This document shows, piece after piece, positions 45,960-54,711 of a stretch of DNA of 64,000 bases. Each line of letters starts with the position of its first letter. Within the stretch, counting starts at the first letter, position 1. Where the stretch lies: NCBI GenBank assembly GCA_963770645.1, contig CAVYQL010000004.1, positions 1,240,001 through 1,304,000 on the forward strand. The letters run 5' to 3'. The stretch is from Bog-473 sp963770645. Its GTDB lineage: Bacteria > Actinomycetota > Acidimicrobiia > Acidimicrobiales > RAAP-2. The notes beneath the pieces were generated by a model. It ran no database searches. It worked only from the letters and a program-made list of their open reading frames with translations, and had not been told where the DNA came from. The position numbers and the translations under genes are program-made.

Positions 45960-47368
45960 GATGCCGTGACCCCGGCGCGGCCGTGCTCGCGGTCCGACGT
46001 TGGCACGGCGGACAGGTCGGGACCCTCCGCGCCGACGATGTACACGTCGACCAGGCTGCCGACCTGGAGCGTCGCTGGTAGGTGGACGATGCCGTCGATC
46101 TCGGGCGCCTCGTGCACGGTGCGGCCCTCGCCAGGCGCGTCGACGACCACGGTACGACACTCGCCTACGAGTTGGTCGCGCTTGGCGGCGGTGATGGCGT
46201 CCTGGAGCTCGCTGCACTCGCGCAGACGCTCGAGCGCGAGCTCGGGCGGCACCTGGTCCGCCAGGCCGGCGGCGTGAGTGCCCTGCTCGCGGGAGAAAGG
46301 AAAGAAGCCGGCCCAGTCGAGCTGTGCCGCCTCGATGAATTGGAGGAGCAGGTCGTGGTCGCGCTCGGTCTCGCCGGGATAGCCGAGAATGAACGAGGAT
46401 CGGAAGGTGGCGCGCGCGTCGGCGGCGCGGATGTCCTCGATGCGACGCAGGAAACGCTCGCCGTCCCCCCAGCGGCGCATACCTGCGAGGAGTGGGCGCG
46501 ACACGTGCTGGAGGGAGAGGTCGAAGTAGGGCACCCCGGTCTCGAGCACCGTCTCGATCAGTTCGTCCGTCAGGCCCGACGGATACAGATAGAGCAGCCG
46601 CGTGCGCTCCACGCGTGCAGCGACGGCACGGGTGAGCGCGGCGATCGGCGAGGGTCCGTGTGCGATGCGGCCGGCCCGGCCGGGCCCCGTGCGGTCGCGC
46701 CCGTAGGAGGCGAGGTCCTGTGCGACGAGCACAATCTCGCGGAGGGGCGGCCTCTCGGCGACGAAGCCGCCGGCGGAGCCGACGTCGGCGGCGGAGCGAA
46801 GTGCATCGACCTCGGCCAAAATCTCCTCGGGGGAGCGGGAGCGCTGCTTGCCCCGGAAGGACGGGATGGCGCAGAAGCCGCAGATGCGGTCGCAGCCCTC
46901 GGCCACCTTCACGTACGCCCAGGGGACACGGGCGGCGGGCCGAGGTAGTTCCAGCAGGTCGAAACCGGCGCCCGCAGCGGCGGCGGACGCCGGCGCAGGC
47001 AATACGGTTCGAAACGACACGGGAACCGCCGCGGGAGCAACGAGGTCACGGCCGAAGCCGGCGACGAGGTCGACTTCGGGCAACGCCTCGCGCAGCTCCT
47101 CCCCGTAGCGCTCGGCCAAACAGCCGGTGACCACGAGTCGCGCTCCGGCGGGACCGCGGTCCGCCAGGTTCAGCACGGTCTCGATCGACTCCTGGCGTGC
47201 CGCATCGATGAACGCACACGTGTTCACGACGACGAGATCGGCGGCGGCGAGATCGTGAGCCGGCGCATAGCCCTGCGCCTCGAGGTAACCCTCGAGCTTG
47301 TCCGAGTCCACTTGGTTCTTCGGACAGCCCAGGGTCTGCAGCCAGTAACGGCCCACGACTTCTCGCAC
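45956..47368 (-). CDS. rimO: Ribosomal protein S12 methylthiotransferase
   Basis: 470 residues. UPF0004 domain cysteines are visible in QTLGCPKNQVDSD, VVNTCAFIDAARQESIE and LVVTGCLAERYGEEL. Radical-SAM cluster CDRICGFCAIPSFRGKQRSR (CxxxCxxC) and the C-terminal TRAM domain (VDAPGEGRTVHEAPEIDGIVH in parts). It adds a methylthio group to an aspartate of S12. A poorly conserved loop at about residues 200-240 is longer than in typical members. First gene of rimO-pgsA-cinA, reading away from tRNA-Ser. Confidence 0.92.
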   Translation of the reverse strand: MREVVGRYWLQTLGCPKNQVDSDKLEGYLEAQGYAPAHDLAAADLVVVNTCAFIDAARQESIETVLNLADRGPAGARLVVTGCLAERYGEELREALPEVDLVAGFGRDLVAPAAVPVSFRTVLPAPASAAAAGAGFDLLELPRPAARVPWAYVKVAEGCDRICGFCAIPSFRGKQRSRSPEEILAEVDALRSAADVGSAGGFVAERPPLREIVLVAQDLASYGRDRTGPGRAGRIAHGPSPIAALTRAVAARVERTRLLYLYPSGLTDELIETVLETGVPYFDLSLQHVSRPLLAGMRRWGDGERFLRRIEDIRAADARATFRSSFILGYPGETERDHDLLLQFIEAAQLDWAGFFPFSREQGTHAAGLADQVPPELALERLRECSELQDAITAAKRDQLVGECRTVVVDAPGEGRTVHEAPEIDGIVHLPATLQVGSLVDVYIVGAEGPDLSAVPTSDREHGRAGVTAS

Positions 47369-47471
47369 ACTCCTCGCACCAGGCCGCCGCCGCCAATGTG
47401 ACGGTGCGCGGCACGCCCGCCGCAGCGGGCCGACCAGCGGTCGCCCGGCACCGAGTGCCGTGCTCCCCCAG

Positions 47472-47560
47472 CGGAGAGGGAGGGATTTGAACCCTCGGAC
47501 CCGGTTACCCAGGTCAACTCATTAGCAGTGAGTCCGATTCGGCCGCTCTCGCACCTCTCC
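47472..47560 (-). tRNA. tRNA-Ser (anticodon GCT)
   Basis: An 89-nt class II tRNA. The acceptor GGAGAGG pairs with CCTCTCC, the anticodon arm is ACTCA-CTGCTAA-TGAGT (anticodon at 47524-47526 in complement), there is a long variable arm, and the T arm is GAGGG-TTCAAAT-CCCTC. The discriminator is G and CCA is not encoded. A tyrosine integrase begins 20 bp from its 5' end. Confidence 0.95.
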
Positions 47561-47579
47561 TTGACCCTTTGGCCTATAT

Positions 47580-48788
47580 TTGGTCTATATTCCCTGCGTG
47601 GGGCCACAGACCGGGCCAGCGAGACGACCCAAGGGTACAGGGTCGGTTCAACAGCGAGGCCCACGCACCTGGCGCCTCCGCGTCTTCGTCGGCACCGACC
47701 CCGTCACGGGCAATCCGAGGCAGCGCACGAAGACCGTCGAGGCCAAGAACCAGACCGAAGCACGGGCGGCGCTGCGGGCGTGGCAGAAGGACTTGGACGA
47801 GGACCGGAGCGCGACGGACTCGACGGCGACCGTCCGCTCGCTCATCGAGGAATGGCTGCGCCACAGCGAAGCCCGAGGCCGGGCCCCCCGGACACTCCAC
47901 GACGCCCGGCGGTCGGCCGAGACCGTCATCAATCCCGAGTTCGGCAACGTCCCGATCACCGAGCTGACGCCCCGGCACCTCGACGAGTGGTACCGCAAGC
48001 TGGCCACCGGCGAGGGCCGTGACCGTCCGCTCAAGCCGGCCAGCATCCGCCGCCACCACGCCGTGCTCTCGGCCGCCCTCAGCCAGGCCGTCCGCTGGGG
48101 CTGGATCGACCGCAACCCGGCCGAGCGGGCCCAGCCGCCTCCCCTGGGCCACGTCGAGCTCCAGGTGCCCACCGTCGAGGAGGTGCAGGCGCTCCTGTCC
48201 GCTGGAGCCAAGCGCAACGAACGCTGGGGGATGCTCCTGTCCCTGGCCGTCCTCACCGGGGCACGGCGCGGTGAGCTCTGCGCCTTGCGCTGGACCGATA
48301 TCGAAGGCGAGAGGATCAGGATCCGGCGCTCCCTCTACCGGGCGGGGACGGACCGTGGGGAAAAGAGCACCAAGGGCGGGCGTGAGCGTTGGGTCGTGGT
48401 CGCTCCCGCCGGCCGGGCGTTGCTCGAAGCCTGGCGTGCTCGCTGCGCCGACGTAGCCACAGCGATCGAAGTGACACTCGTGCCCGACGCCTTCGTCGTC
48501 TCGCCGCTGCCCGATGGCAGCAGGCCGGTCAACCCCGAGACCTTCTCCTCGGTCGTCCACAAGCTCTGCGCAGAGCTCGACATGCCACACGTGCACCTGC
48601 ACTCTCTCCGGCATTTCGCCGCCACCGAGATGCTGGCGGCCGGCATCGACCCGCGCAATGCGGCGGAGATCTTGGGGCACGCCAATCCCACCCTCACCCT
48701 GGGCTTGTACGGCCATGCCACGTTGGACCGGCAGCGCTCGGCGGCCGAAGTGCTGGCCCGGACACTGCTGCCACCGACGCCCGAGTGA
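47580..48788 (+). CDS. Phage-type tyrosine integrase next to tRNA-Ser
   Basis: 402 residues. The start is TTG 47580 or GTG 47598 (no strong ribosome-binding site). An AP2-like arm-binding N terminus (TGSVQQRGPRTWRLRVFVG), a SAM-like core-binding domain (TVRSLIEEWLRHSEARGRAP), and a catalytic domain with R in LTGARRGELCAL, K in STKGGRERWV, HxxR in HLHSLRHFAATEML, H in EILGHANPTLTL and Y in LGLYGHATLDRQ. All active-site residues are present. It is a likely integrase of an element whose cargo is not visible here. The sense of the integrase relative to the tRNA is unusual (5' side). Confidence 0.92.
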   Translation: MVYIPCVGPQTGPARRPKGTGSVQQRGPRTWRLRVFVGTDPVTGNPRQRTKTVEAKNQTEARAALRAWQKDLDEDRSATDSTATVRSLIEEWLRHSEARGRAPRTLHDARRSAETVINPEFGNVPITELTPRHLDEWYRKLATGEGRDRPLKPASIRRHHAVLSAALSQAVRWGWIDRNPAERAQPPPLGHVELQVPTVEEVQALLSAGAKRNERWGMLLSLAVLTGARRGELCALRWTDIEGERIRIRRSLYRAGTDRGEKSTKGGRERWVVVAPAGRALLEAWRARCADVATAIEVTLVPDAFVVSPLPDGSRPVNPETFSSVVHKLCAELDMPHVHLHSLRHFAATEMLAAGIDPRNAAEILGHANPTLTLGLYGHATLDRQRSAAEVLARTLLPPTPE

Positions 48789-48835
48789 CTGGCTCCTCAA
48801 CCTCTCGGCCCGCAACGGAACCGCCGCTCTCCTCG

Positions 48836-49038
48836 TCAGGCGATCTGCGATCGATCCGCCTCACGATCACGTTGGGCGGCGAGCTTGGCCACATGGATGT
48901 ACCAGCGACAACCAACCTTGACGGCTGGGAGCTTGCCCTTGCGGCACTGGCGCACCACCCCGAGAGGGCTGAGACCCAGCAGCGGAGCGATCTCCTCGGG
49001 TGTGGCCAGCTCAGTTGGCGCATCGCCACCAGCCCACG
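48836..49038 (-). CDS. Excisionase-like helix-turn-helix reading frame, possibly truncated
   Basis: The minus strand encodes ATPEEIAPLLGLSPLGVVRQ followed by CRKGKLPAVKVGCRWYIHVAKL and a basic tail, ending at a TGA (48836-48838). This is the winged-helix/MerR-like layout of excisionase-type proteins. No ATG or GTG is present in this frame for at least 30 codons upstream, so the start may be CTG/TTG or lost. It converges on the integrase, as xis often does, and the IS1182 insertion begins 140 bp upstream of it. Confidence 0.55.
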
Positions 49039-49173
49039 GGGGCGAGGACCCACACGTTCCAGACCGTCCCCGTACGGCACCATGGGGATAGTCCTGGAGC
49101 CAAGGAAGTCCCGCTGGGTAACCGGCATAGCGCCTACATGCTCAATGCTCCGAGAAGTACCACGTACCTCCCA

Positions 49174-50927
49174 CTAGGAGACTGTTGAACAAACCAGGGC
49201 CTGGGCGTAACTTGGAGTGCAAGCTCAGGACATGTCCGACCGAAGCGCCGACACGAAGAGGGTTGAAGTCGGCCACCCAGGTGGGCAATGCCCGAAGAGC
49301 GGTCCCTCTTTGACGGCCTGAGCTTGCGCGGAGCGGATCATGCCGATCCGATCTGCCATCCTCCCTGGTGTCCAAGTCCGAGGTTCACCAACCCTCTGAG
49401 GTTGATGGCGGCGACCCGAAGCGAGAGGCCGAGGCGGTTCTTCTCGACGCCGCGGAATCTGACCCGTCGGTGATTGTCGGCCACCAACCAGGCGAGAGAG
49501 CGTTCGACCATCGGTCGAAATTGTCTGTAGTCGGCGGCGAAATCGCCGTCGCGCCAGGCCCGCCGGGATTCGACGAGTTCGGTGTCATAGCGGTGAAGGC
49601 GAAGGGTGCGACCATCTTTGGATCTGGTGCACCTGGTGCGAAGCGGGCACCCTTGGCAGTAGCTGCCGAAGAGGGCGGCGCGCCCCGCTGTGATGGTCAC
49701 GGTGTGGCCGGCCGGGCAAGTGGCCGTCCCAGTGGCGAAGTCCACGATGAAGTCGTCGCGGTGGAACCCACCGGTGATGGTTGTTGAAGTCGGCCACGGC
49801 TTGATGGCCCGATGGTGTTTGGCCTTGGCTAAAGCGCCCAGGGATTCGCCCGAGCCATAGGCGCCGTCGCCAAGGATCTGCAGACCCGGCTCCTCGTCAC
49901 GCAAGAGTTCGATGCCCGTCGACCCGTCGGGAGCGTTGGCCGGAGTGAGGGTGGCGGAGGTGACCAGCCCGGTCTCGGGCTCGATGGCGATGTGGGCCTT
50001 GTAGCCGTCGCGGTATTCAGAACGCGACTTGTGCATGTGGCGGGCCTCGGGATCGACGGTCGAGATGATTCGGTCTTCGGCCACCCTCTGGGCGATCTTC
50101 CAGGTGCCGTCGTCGTCTTGTTCGACGTCTTGGCCGGCCACGAGGGCCAAGAGTCCCAGGGCCGAGGTGGCCTCGGCCTCCTCGGGCTCGTCCTCGAAGG
50201 CGCGCAGCAGGGCCAACGCGTCGTTGACGAGTCCATCGACCAGGGCGGCCTTGGCGACGGGGTCGTCCCAGGCGATGAGCGGTTTGCCGGCGGACTCGTA
50301 GTCATGGGCCGAGAGTTGGACATCGGTCGCTCCTGGGACGACCCGGCGCACCCGTCGGATGGCGGCGATCAGCCGGGTCACGGTGTCCTGGGTGGCCACA
50401 GCGTCGTCGAGCAGGGTCGAGTCGAGGGCCCGGCGTGTCTTGCCTTTGAGCACCCCGGTGGCATCGATCACCGAGCGCACGGCGTCGAAGATGCGCTCAG
50501 GACGATCCGACTTGCGCAACCGGGTGCGCCAATAGGTGAGGACCGAGAAGTCGAACCCCTCGTCATCGAGAGCCAGGCCGCAGGCCACCTTCCAGCTGAT
50601 GCGGTCGCGCAGGGCGCGAGCCGCATCACGGTCCGAGAGACCCTCGAGGGCCTGGAGGACCATGACCGAAGCCACCACATCGGCCGGGATCGACGGTCGA
50701 CCGCGACCCGACGGGAACAGGTCCTCGAACATCTCGTCGGGAAACAGGTCATGGCGGTGATCGGCCAGGAATGCCTCGACACTTCCCTCTGAGACCAGCT
50801 GGCGACACAGTGCGGCGGCGTCGAGCAGCTCAGGGTTGGATTCGCTCCGTCCTTGCACCCACCAATTCTCGACGATCCAGGCCCAAATCGCGAGCATCAA
50901 ACCGCGATTTGTTCAACAGTCTCCTAG
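49174..50927 (-). mobile_element. IS1182-family insertion sequence with perfect ends
   Basis: A 20-bp perfect inverted match, CTAGGAGACTGTTGAACAAA (49174-49193) against its complement (50908-50927). The outer CTAG is palindromic and probably the 4-bp target duplication, leaving 16-bp terminal repeats starting GAGACTGTT and an element of 1746 bp (49178-50923). One intact transposase gene lies inside. The perfect ends suggest a fairly recent insertion, into the region beside the integrase. Confidence 0.85.
49338..50900 (-). CDS. IS1182-family DDE transposase
   Basis: 520 residues. FEDLFPSGRGRPSIPADVVASVM is the typical N-terminal entry, LSDRDAARALRDRISWKVACGL follows, RRALDSTLLDDAV carries the first Asp, LQILGDGAYGSGESLGAL the second, and VERSLAWLVADNHRRVRF the catalytic Glu near the end. 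A cysteine cluster CPAGHTVTITAG...CQGCPLRTRC lies before the Glu. The start may be 50900 or an internal GTG. No frameshift is seen. Confidence 0.9.
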   Translation of the reverse strand: MMLAIWAWIVENWWVQGRSESNPELLDAAALCRQLVSEGSVEAFLADHRHDLFPDEMFEDLFPSGRGRPSIPADVVASVMVLQALEGLSDRDAARALRDRISWKVACGLALDDEGFDFSVLTYWRTRLRKSDRPERIFDAVRSVIDATGVLKGKTRRALDSTLLDDAVATQDTVTRLIAAIRRVRRVVPGATDVQLSAHDYESAGKPLIAWDDPVAKAALVDGLVNDALALLRAFEDEPEEAEATSALGLLALVAGQDVEQDDDGTWKIAQRVAEDRIISTVDPEARHMHKSRSEYRDGYKAHIAIEPETGLVTSATLTPANAPDGSTGIELLRDEEPGLQILGDGAYGSGESLGALAKAKHHRAIKPWPTSTTITGGFHRDDFIVDFATGTATCPAGHTVTITAGRAALFGSYCQGCPLRTRCTRSKDGRTLRLHRYDTELVESRRAWRDGDFAADYRQFRPMVERSLAWLVADNHRRVRFRGVEKNRLGLSLRVAAINLRGLVNLGLGHQGGWQIGSA

Positions 50928-50951
50928 TCGGCCAGCTGGCCTCCGGGGAAA

Positions 50952-51617
50952 TCAATAAACTTCTCGCGGCTCCCTGAGGGCCGCTGCGCGCATAAGCAGG
51001 ATCGCTGTTCCATCACCTTGCAGCTGGTCGAGCGCGGCGAAGCGACCGGCCAAGGTGAGAACCAACGCCTCGATGGGCCCGGTGACACCCAGACCGTCGC
51101 CGGCCGACCAATCCGCGTCGGTCGCGATGGCGTTAATGCCCTCGAATAGTTTCGCGCCGGGAAAGAAGCGGTTCGTCCAGAGATCCCGAGCGACGGGGAT
51201 CATTCGCCGATCGGGAATGTGGCGCGGTCGCTCAAGTGGTCGGCGGATGTCTATCTGGTGAATGACTATGTCCTCAAGCATGGACAAGGACGACAGGCCA
51301 GGTAGATGCGTGCGTGCGAGAACCACGCCTCGGTAATCCTCGAGAAGCATCGCGACGGGAGCTGCGCCGCGCTGTCGGGCATCCTTCGCGATGTACCGGT
51401 TAATTCGGAACCCCGATGTCACGAATCCCCAGGCAGCCTGTGCAACGGTCATGCGAGTCTGGCTCACCATGTGTCCTACGACATCTCGAACTCGCCATTC
51501 AGCGCAGAGCGAGGGGGCGTCCCATTGCGCAGCTGTGAGCGCTTCGAGCAGCTCCAATAGGGATTGGCGTTCGTGGTGAACATCGGCCCAGACATCGGTT
51601 CCGGTTGACTTGGTCAT
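50952..51617 (-). CDS. Mycothiol-dependent maleylpyruvate isomerase-family protein
   Basis: 221 residues of the MDMPI/DinB four-helix type: DVWADVHHERQSLLELLEAL, CAEWRVRDVVGHMVSQTRMTVAQ, LEDIVIHQIDIRRPL and a C-terminal SCP2-like segment (LTLAGRFAALDQLQGDG). Metal-binding His residues are present in the second and fourth blocks. The family acts with mycothiol, the actinobacterial thiol. It is third in a unit with the hydrolase and DUF4386 gene, but 67 bp away, and ends 25 bp from the IS1182. Confidence 0.82.
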   Translation of the reverse strand: MTKSTGTDVWADVHHERQSLLELLEALTAAQWDAPSLCAEWRVRDVVGHMVSQTRMTVAQAAWGFVTSGFRINRYIAKDARQRGAAPVAMLLEDYRGVVLARTHLPGLSSLSMLEDIVIHQIDIRRPLERPRHIPDRRMIPVARDLWTNRFFPGAKLFEGINAIATDADWSAGDGLGVTGPIEALVLTLAGRFAALDQLQGDGTAILLMRAAALREPREVY

Positions 51618-51684
51618 GTGTGTGTTCCTTCGTTCTCAGGAGAGCGATTTCCTCTCAAGCGGCGAAGCTGAAGGTGAGTACCGA

Positions 51685-52404
51685 TCAGCAAGGAGCCGAC
51701 GTAGGCCGCTTCGCGGAGCGTGTAGCGGTAGATGCTGACAAGGAAGTCCCGGATCCATGGGAAGTGAACCCCTTGGTAAAGAGCCACATTGGCAGGATCA
51801 ACTCGAAGAAACCGCCGATGACCAGCGCCAACATCCCTGCGCCGTGCGTCACGTTGATGAGGTTGAACATGGCCAAAACGCTTCCCAGCACGAAGATGGG
51901 ATAGCCGATGACGCCCAGCATGGAGAGGTTCCTCGGCACGACCCTCGAAGTCAGCAGGGCAGACGAGAGGACGAGGCCTGCAGCACCAGATACCACGTAG
52001 ACCGCAAGCACATACGCATTCCAAGGCGCGTGGTTTGTCAGGAAGTACACGCCCACTCCCACAAGTGTGAGGCACTCCGTCACCCTCAGCGCCAGGTAGG
52101 CCCGCGCTCGAAGTGGTGCCGACGGCGTGAGTATCCTGCGCATGGAGGCGCCGTTGACTGCGACGGCAAGGCCGCAGCACACCAGAAGGAACACGCCGAC
52201 GACGAGGGCAGTGTGGGCTGTCCCGTTCGAGAAGTACGAGCGGATGAGCGCATTACCGATCGCGAAGGTGAAGGTGGCAGCGAGGAAGCACAGTCCGACG
52301 AGGACAGAGGTCTTGCTGACGGATGTCGTGGTCGGCGTCGGAGTGGTCGGCCAACACGTGGTGGGTGTCTGATGCATCGCTTGGCCCAGTTTCGCTGTCT
52401 TCAT
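51685..52404 (-). CDS. DUF4386-like integral membrane protein
   Basis: 239 residues with six hydrophobic segments (for example VLVGLCFLAATFTFAIGNAL and LSMLGVIGYPIFVLGSVLAMF). The last one, GGFFELILPMWLFTKGF, resembles the DUF4386 C-terminal signature. The tail of 25 residues is hydrophilic and Ser/Thr-rich. Its ATG overlaps the stop of the upstream hydrolase gene (ATGA), so the two are translationally coupled. Function unknown. Confidence 0.68.
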   Translation of the reverse strand: MKTAKLGQAMHQTPTTCWPTTPTPTTTSVSKTSVLVGLCFLAATFTFAIGNALIRSYFSNGTAHTALVVGVFLLVCCGLAVAVNGASMRRILTPSAPLRARAYLALRVTECLTLVGVGVYFLTNHAPWNAYVLAVYVVSGAAGLVLSSALLTSRVVPRNLSMLGVIGYPIFVLGSVLAMFNLINVTHGAGMLALVIGGFFELILPMWLFTKGFTSHGSGTSLSASTATRSAKRPTSAPC

Positions 52405-54548
52405 GCTCTCACTCCGATGGTCAGGGCCGGCTCCAAGTGCGCCGTCTCTAGGTGCTCCGTCTCCGACAGATCCACCACCGGAGCGGCCGTTCCCCGGGAG
52501 GCGGCCCGCTCGGTCCAGATGTCGAGCACGAGCAGGCTTAGGTTCGACACGACCGCTGCGCCGATGATCGTCGTGATCAACGCCATGAGCCCGCCGGTCA
52601 CGTGATACCCGAGTACGGCTCCGACCAGCGCACCGGCACCAGCGGCACCCATGCCCTTGGGCCGCATCGCCTTCGGCGTGTCGGTGCGGACCCAGCCGGC
52701 GTAGACCCCGAGCCAGATCGGCACCGCGGTTGAGACCACTGCCAGTAGCTGGTCATCGAGCGGCTGGCTCGGCCAGAGCCAGAACCGCAGTATCAACAGT
52801 GCGCCGAGGAACCATCCGCCGAGTCCGAACACGACCGGACCGGCTGAACGGATCCATGCGCCCGTCTTGCGGCCGGTTCCGCCTCGGCGGCGGATCCGGA
52901 TCGCCAACACCACGAGACAGATGACTGCCACCAAGGCGACGACGACCATTGTCGCAAGAGCCTTCTCGGCAATCCCTGTCTGCGTGTCCGATGTGGCGAA
53001 GCTGACGTCGTTCGGGGTGTAGCGGGACGTGTCGACCTGGCCGGTGGCGTAGAACGTGCTCAGAAGCTGCGTGCTGGCGCTCGGCTCGTAGGAAAAGAAG
53101 TCGTCCACGTGTCCGAGTCCGGACAAGATGACCTGATGCCCGTTGGAAAGATGCGGCAACAACTCCTTCGTGGCGTTCTGAGCCGGTGTCTCGAAGTCGA
53201 GTGTCCCGCCGATGAGAAGCGTCGGGACGCTGGAGTTCTGCACGCTGGTGTACTGGTTCTCGCTCGGATTGGCCGGCCAGGCGTGCACGAGGCCTCCTGC
53301 CCCCCACAAGAACTCCCCGAGGGGATTGCCGATGATCGAGCCCCGGTTCGCGCCGGAGCTGAAGTAGCGCTCGACGGGCTGCGCGTCGGCCATCCCGATG
53401 CTGGCAAACTCGCCCCAGACGAACGACTGGGGAACGACGAGGTTGGCCATCGCCGAGAGGAACCACAGGCCGCTCGGGTCGCCGTGCGAGGCGGAGATCC
53501 ACGAATTGAGGGTCATCGGCCCGGACAGTGGCGAATCCACCGAGGTCGCCTCGGTGAGCCCGAGGAACGTCCCGACCAAGACGTTGCCCGGCTTGATCGG
53601 CAGGGTTAACCAACTGCTCGGCATGTGTGCCGCCGTGTGCTGCACGCTCGCGGCGAGGTTTTTGGTCCGGGCGCGGCAGGCAGACTGCTTCGCGCACAGC
53701 GCCGAATAATGCTCGATCCCTTGATCGATCTCGGCTCCGCTGTAAATGAAGTTTCCGGGCGGGTTGACCCCGACCATCACCGAGCGGTCGACGCTCTTCG
53801 GGTACATCCACTGGTAGATCATTCCCAGACGGGTCCCGGCACTCTCACTGAGCAGGTCGATGCGCTGGTAGCCGAGAGCGACGCGAGCGGCCTCGATGTC
53901 GCCGGCCTGCTCCTCCAGCGTGTAGCCGGCGAGGTCTACGCCGCTTCGCTCAAGGCGCTGCGCGCACGAGGCGAAGGCCTGGGAGTACGCCCTCAGGGAC
54001 GCTTTGGCGAGGTAGTCGGCGGAGTTCTGGAGCGCCGCCGTCACCTCGGGACAGTTCAGCACCGAAGAGCCGTCGACGCCGCGGTAGCCGACCATGACGA
54101 CATCGTGCTGGGCGACCAGGCGGTTCGCTTGGGGAAACGTCATGTTGGTAATGCCTGGGCCGCCGTTGAGATAGAAGATCGGCGCCAACGGGTGCGATGA
54201 GTGAGCCAGGATCCGGGTCACCGGCAGCGCGATCAGGCGCGACCGGGGGTCTGCCCGGTTCTCGGGCACGACGAGCGTTCCGCAGTCGGCGCGGTAGGCG
54301 CCCTTCTCGGTGGCATAGGTGCATGGGTGCATGGTCAGCTGGCCGGCGTGCGCCCCCTGGGGGACCGAGACCGCGGCATCGCCGGGTGCGAACCCGATGT
54401 ACGTCAGACCGAACAACATCACCCCGATCACCGCCAGGGCAACGATCCGGGCCCAGGTGAATGCGCGTGGTCTTTGCGGCGGCGGTCTTGGTTGGTCGAC
54501 TGCCACGGTCGTGCGGTCGCGCTTGGTCGGATTGATCTCCTCGCTCAT
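52401..54548 (-). CDS. Membrane-anchored S33-type alpha/beta hydrolase with C-terminal TM domain
   Basis: 715 residues from ATG 54548 (GAAAGGAAG upstream). One TM at about residues 36-55, then an exported alpha/beta hydrolase: LVVPENRADP, FYLNGGPGITNM, DLLSESAGTRLGMIYQWMYP (nucleophile Ser in SESAG), PTLLIGGTLDFETP (Asp) and ILSGLGHVDDFFSY (His). From about residue 555 there are four membrane segments. The hydrolase-plus-membrane layout is unusual. It is divergent from the two-component system, which likely controls it. Confidence 0.8.
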   Translation of the reverse strand: MSEEINPTKRDRTTVAVDQPRPPPQRPRAFTWARIVALAVIGVMLFGLTYIGFAPGDAAVSVPQGAHAGQLTMHPCTYATEKGAYRADCGTLVVPENRADPRSRLIALPVTRILAHSSHPLAPIFYLNGGPGITNMTFPQANRLVAQHDVVMVGYRGVDGSSVLNCPEVTAALQNSADYLAKASLRAYSQAFASCAQRLERSGVDLAGYTLEEQAGDIEAARVALGYQRIDLLSESAGTRLGMIYQWMYPKSVDRSVMVGVNPPGNFIYSGAEIDQGIEHYSALCAKQSACRARTKNLAASVQHTAAHMPSSWLTLPIKPGNVLVGTFLGLTEATSVDSPLSGPMTLNSWISASHGDPSGLWFLSAMANLVVPQSFVWGEFASIGMADAQPVERYFSSGANRGSIIGNPLGEFLWGAGGLVHAWPANPSENQYTSVQNSSVPTLLIGGTLDFETPAQNATKELLPHLSNGHQVILSGLGHVDDFFSYEPSASTQLLSTFYATGQVDTSRYTPNDVSFATSDTQTGIAEKALATMVVVALVAVICLVVLAIRIRRRGGTGRKTGAWIRSAGPVVFGLGGWFLGALLILRFWLWPSQPLDDQLLAVVSTAVPIWLGVYAGWVRTDTPKAMRPKGMGAAGAGALVGAVLGYHVTGGLMALITTIIGAAVVSNLSLLVLDIWTERAASRGTAAPVVDLSETEHLETAHLEPALTIGVRA

Positions 54549-54660
54549 CGTTCTTCCTTTCGTCGACCCTCGTTGTGCCATGTGTCGAACCTAAGGTGCG
54601 ATGGCGAGATCGGCATCGTCGTGAGGCTGTGTTGGCGCTCCTACCACCCGACGATTGCGA

Positions 54661-54678
54661 CTCCTACGTAGGTAGGAG
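54661..54678. promoter_or_regulatory. Palindrome in the divergent TCS/hydrolase promoter
   Basis: CTCCTAC-GTAG-GTAGGAG is an 18-bp inverted repeat, and a further CTCCTAC half-site lies at 54638-54644. Heptameric inverted half-sites a few bp apart suit NarL/LuxR-type response regulators, and one is encoded by the adjacent operon. The binding role is inferred. Confidence 0.5.
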
Positions 54679-54711
54679 GCGGGAACGGAAGGAGGGGAGT
54701 ACGTTCAGCGG

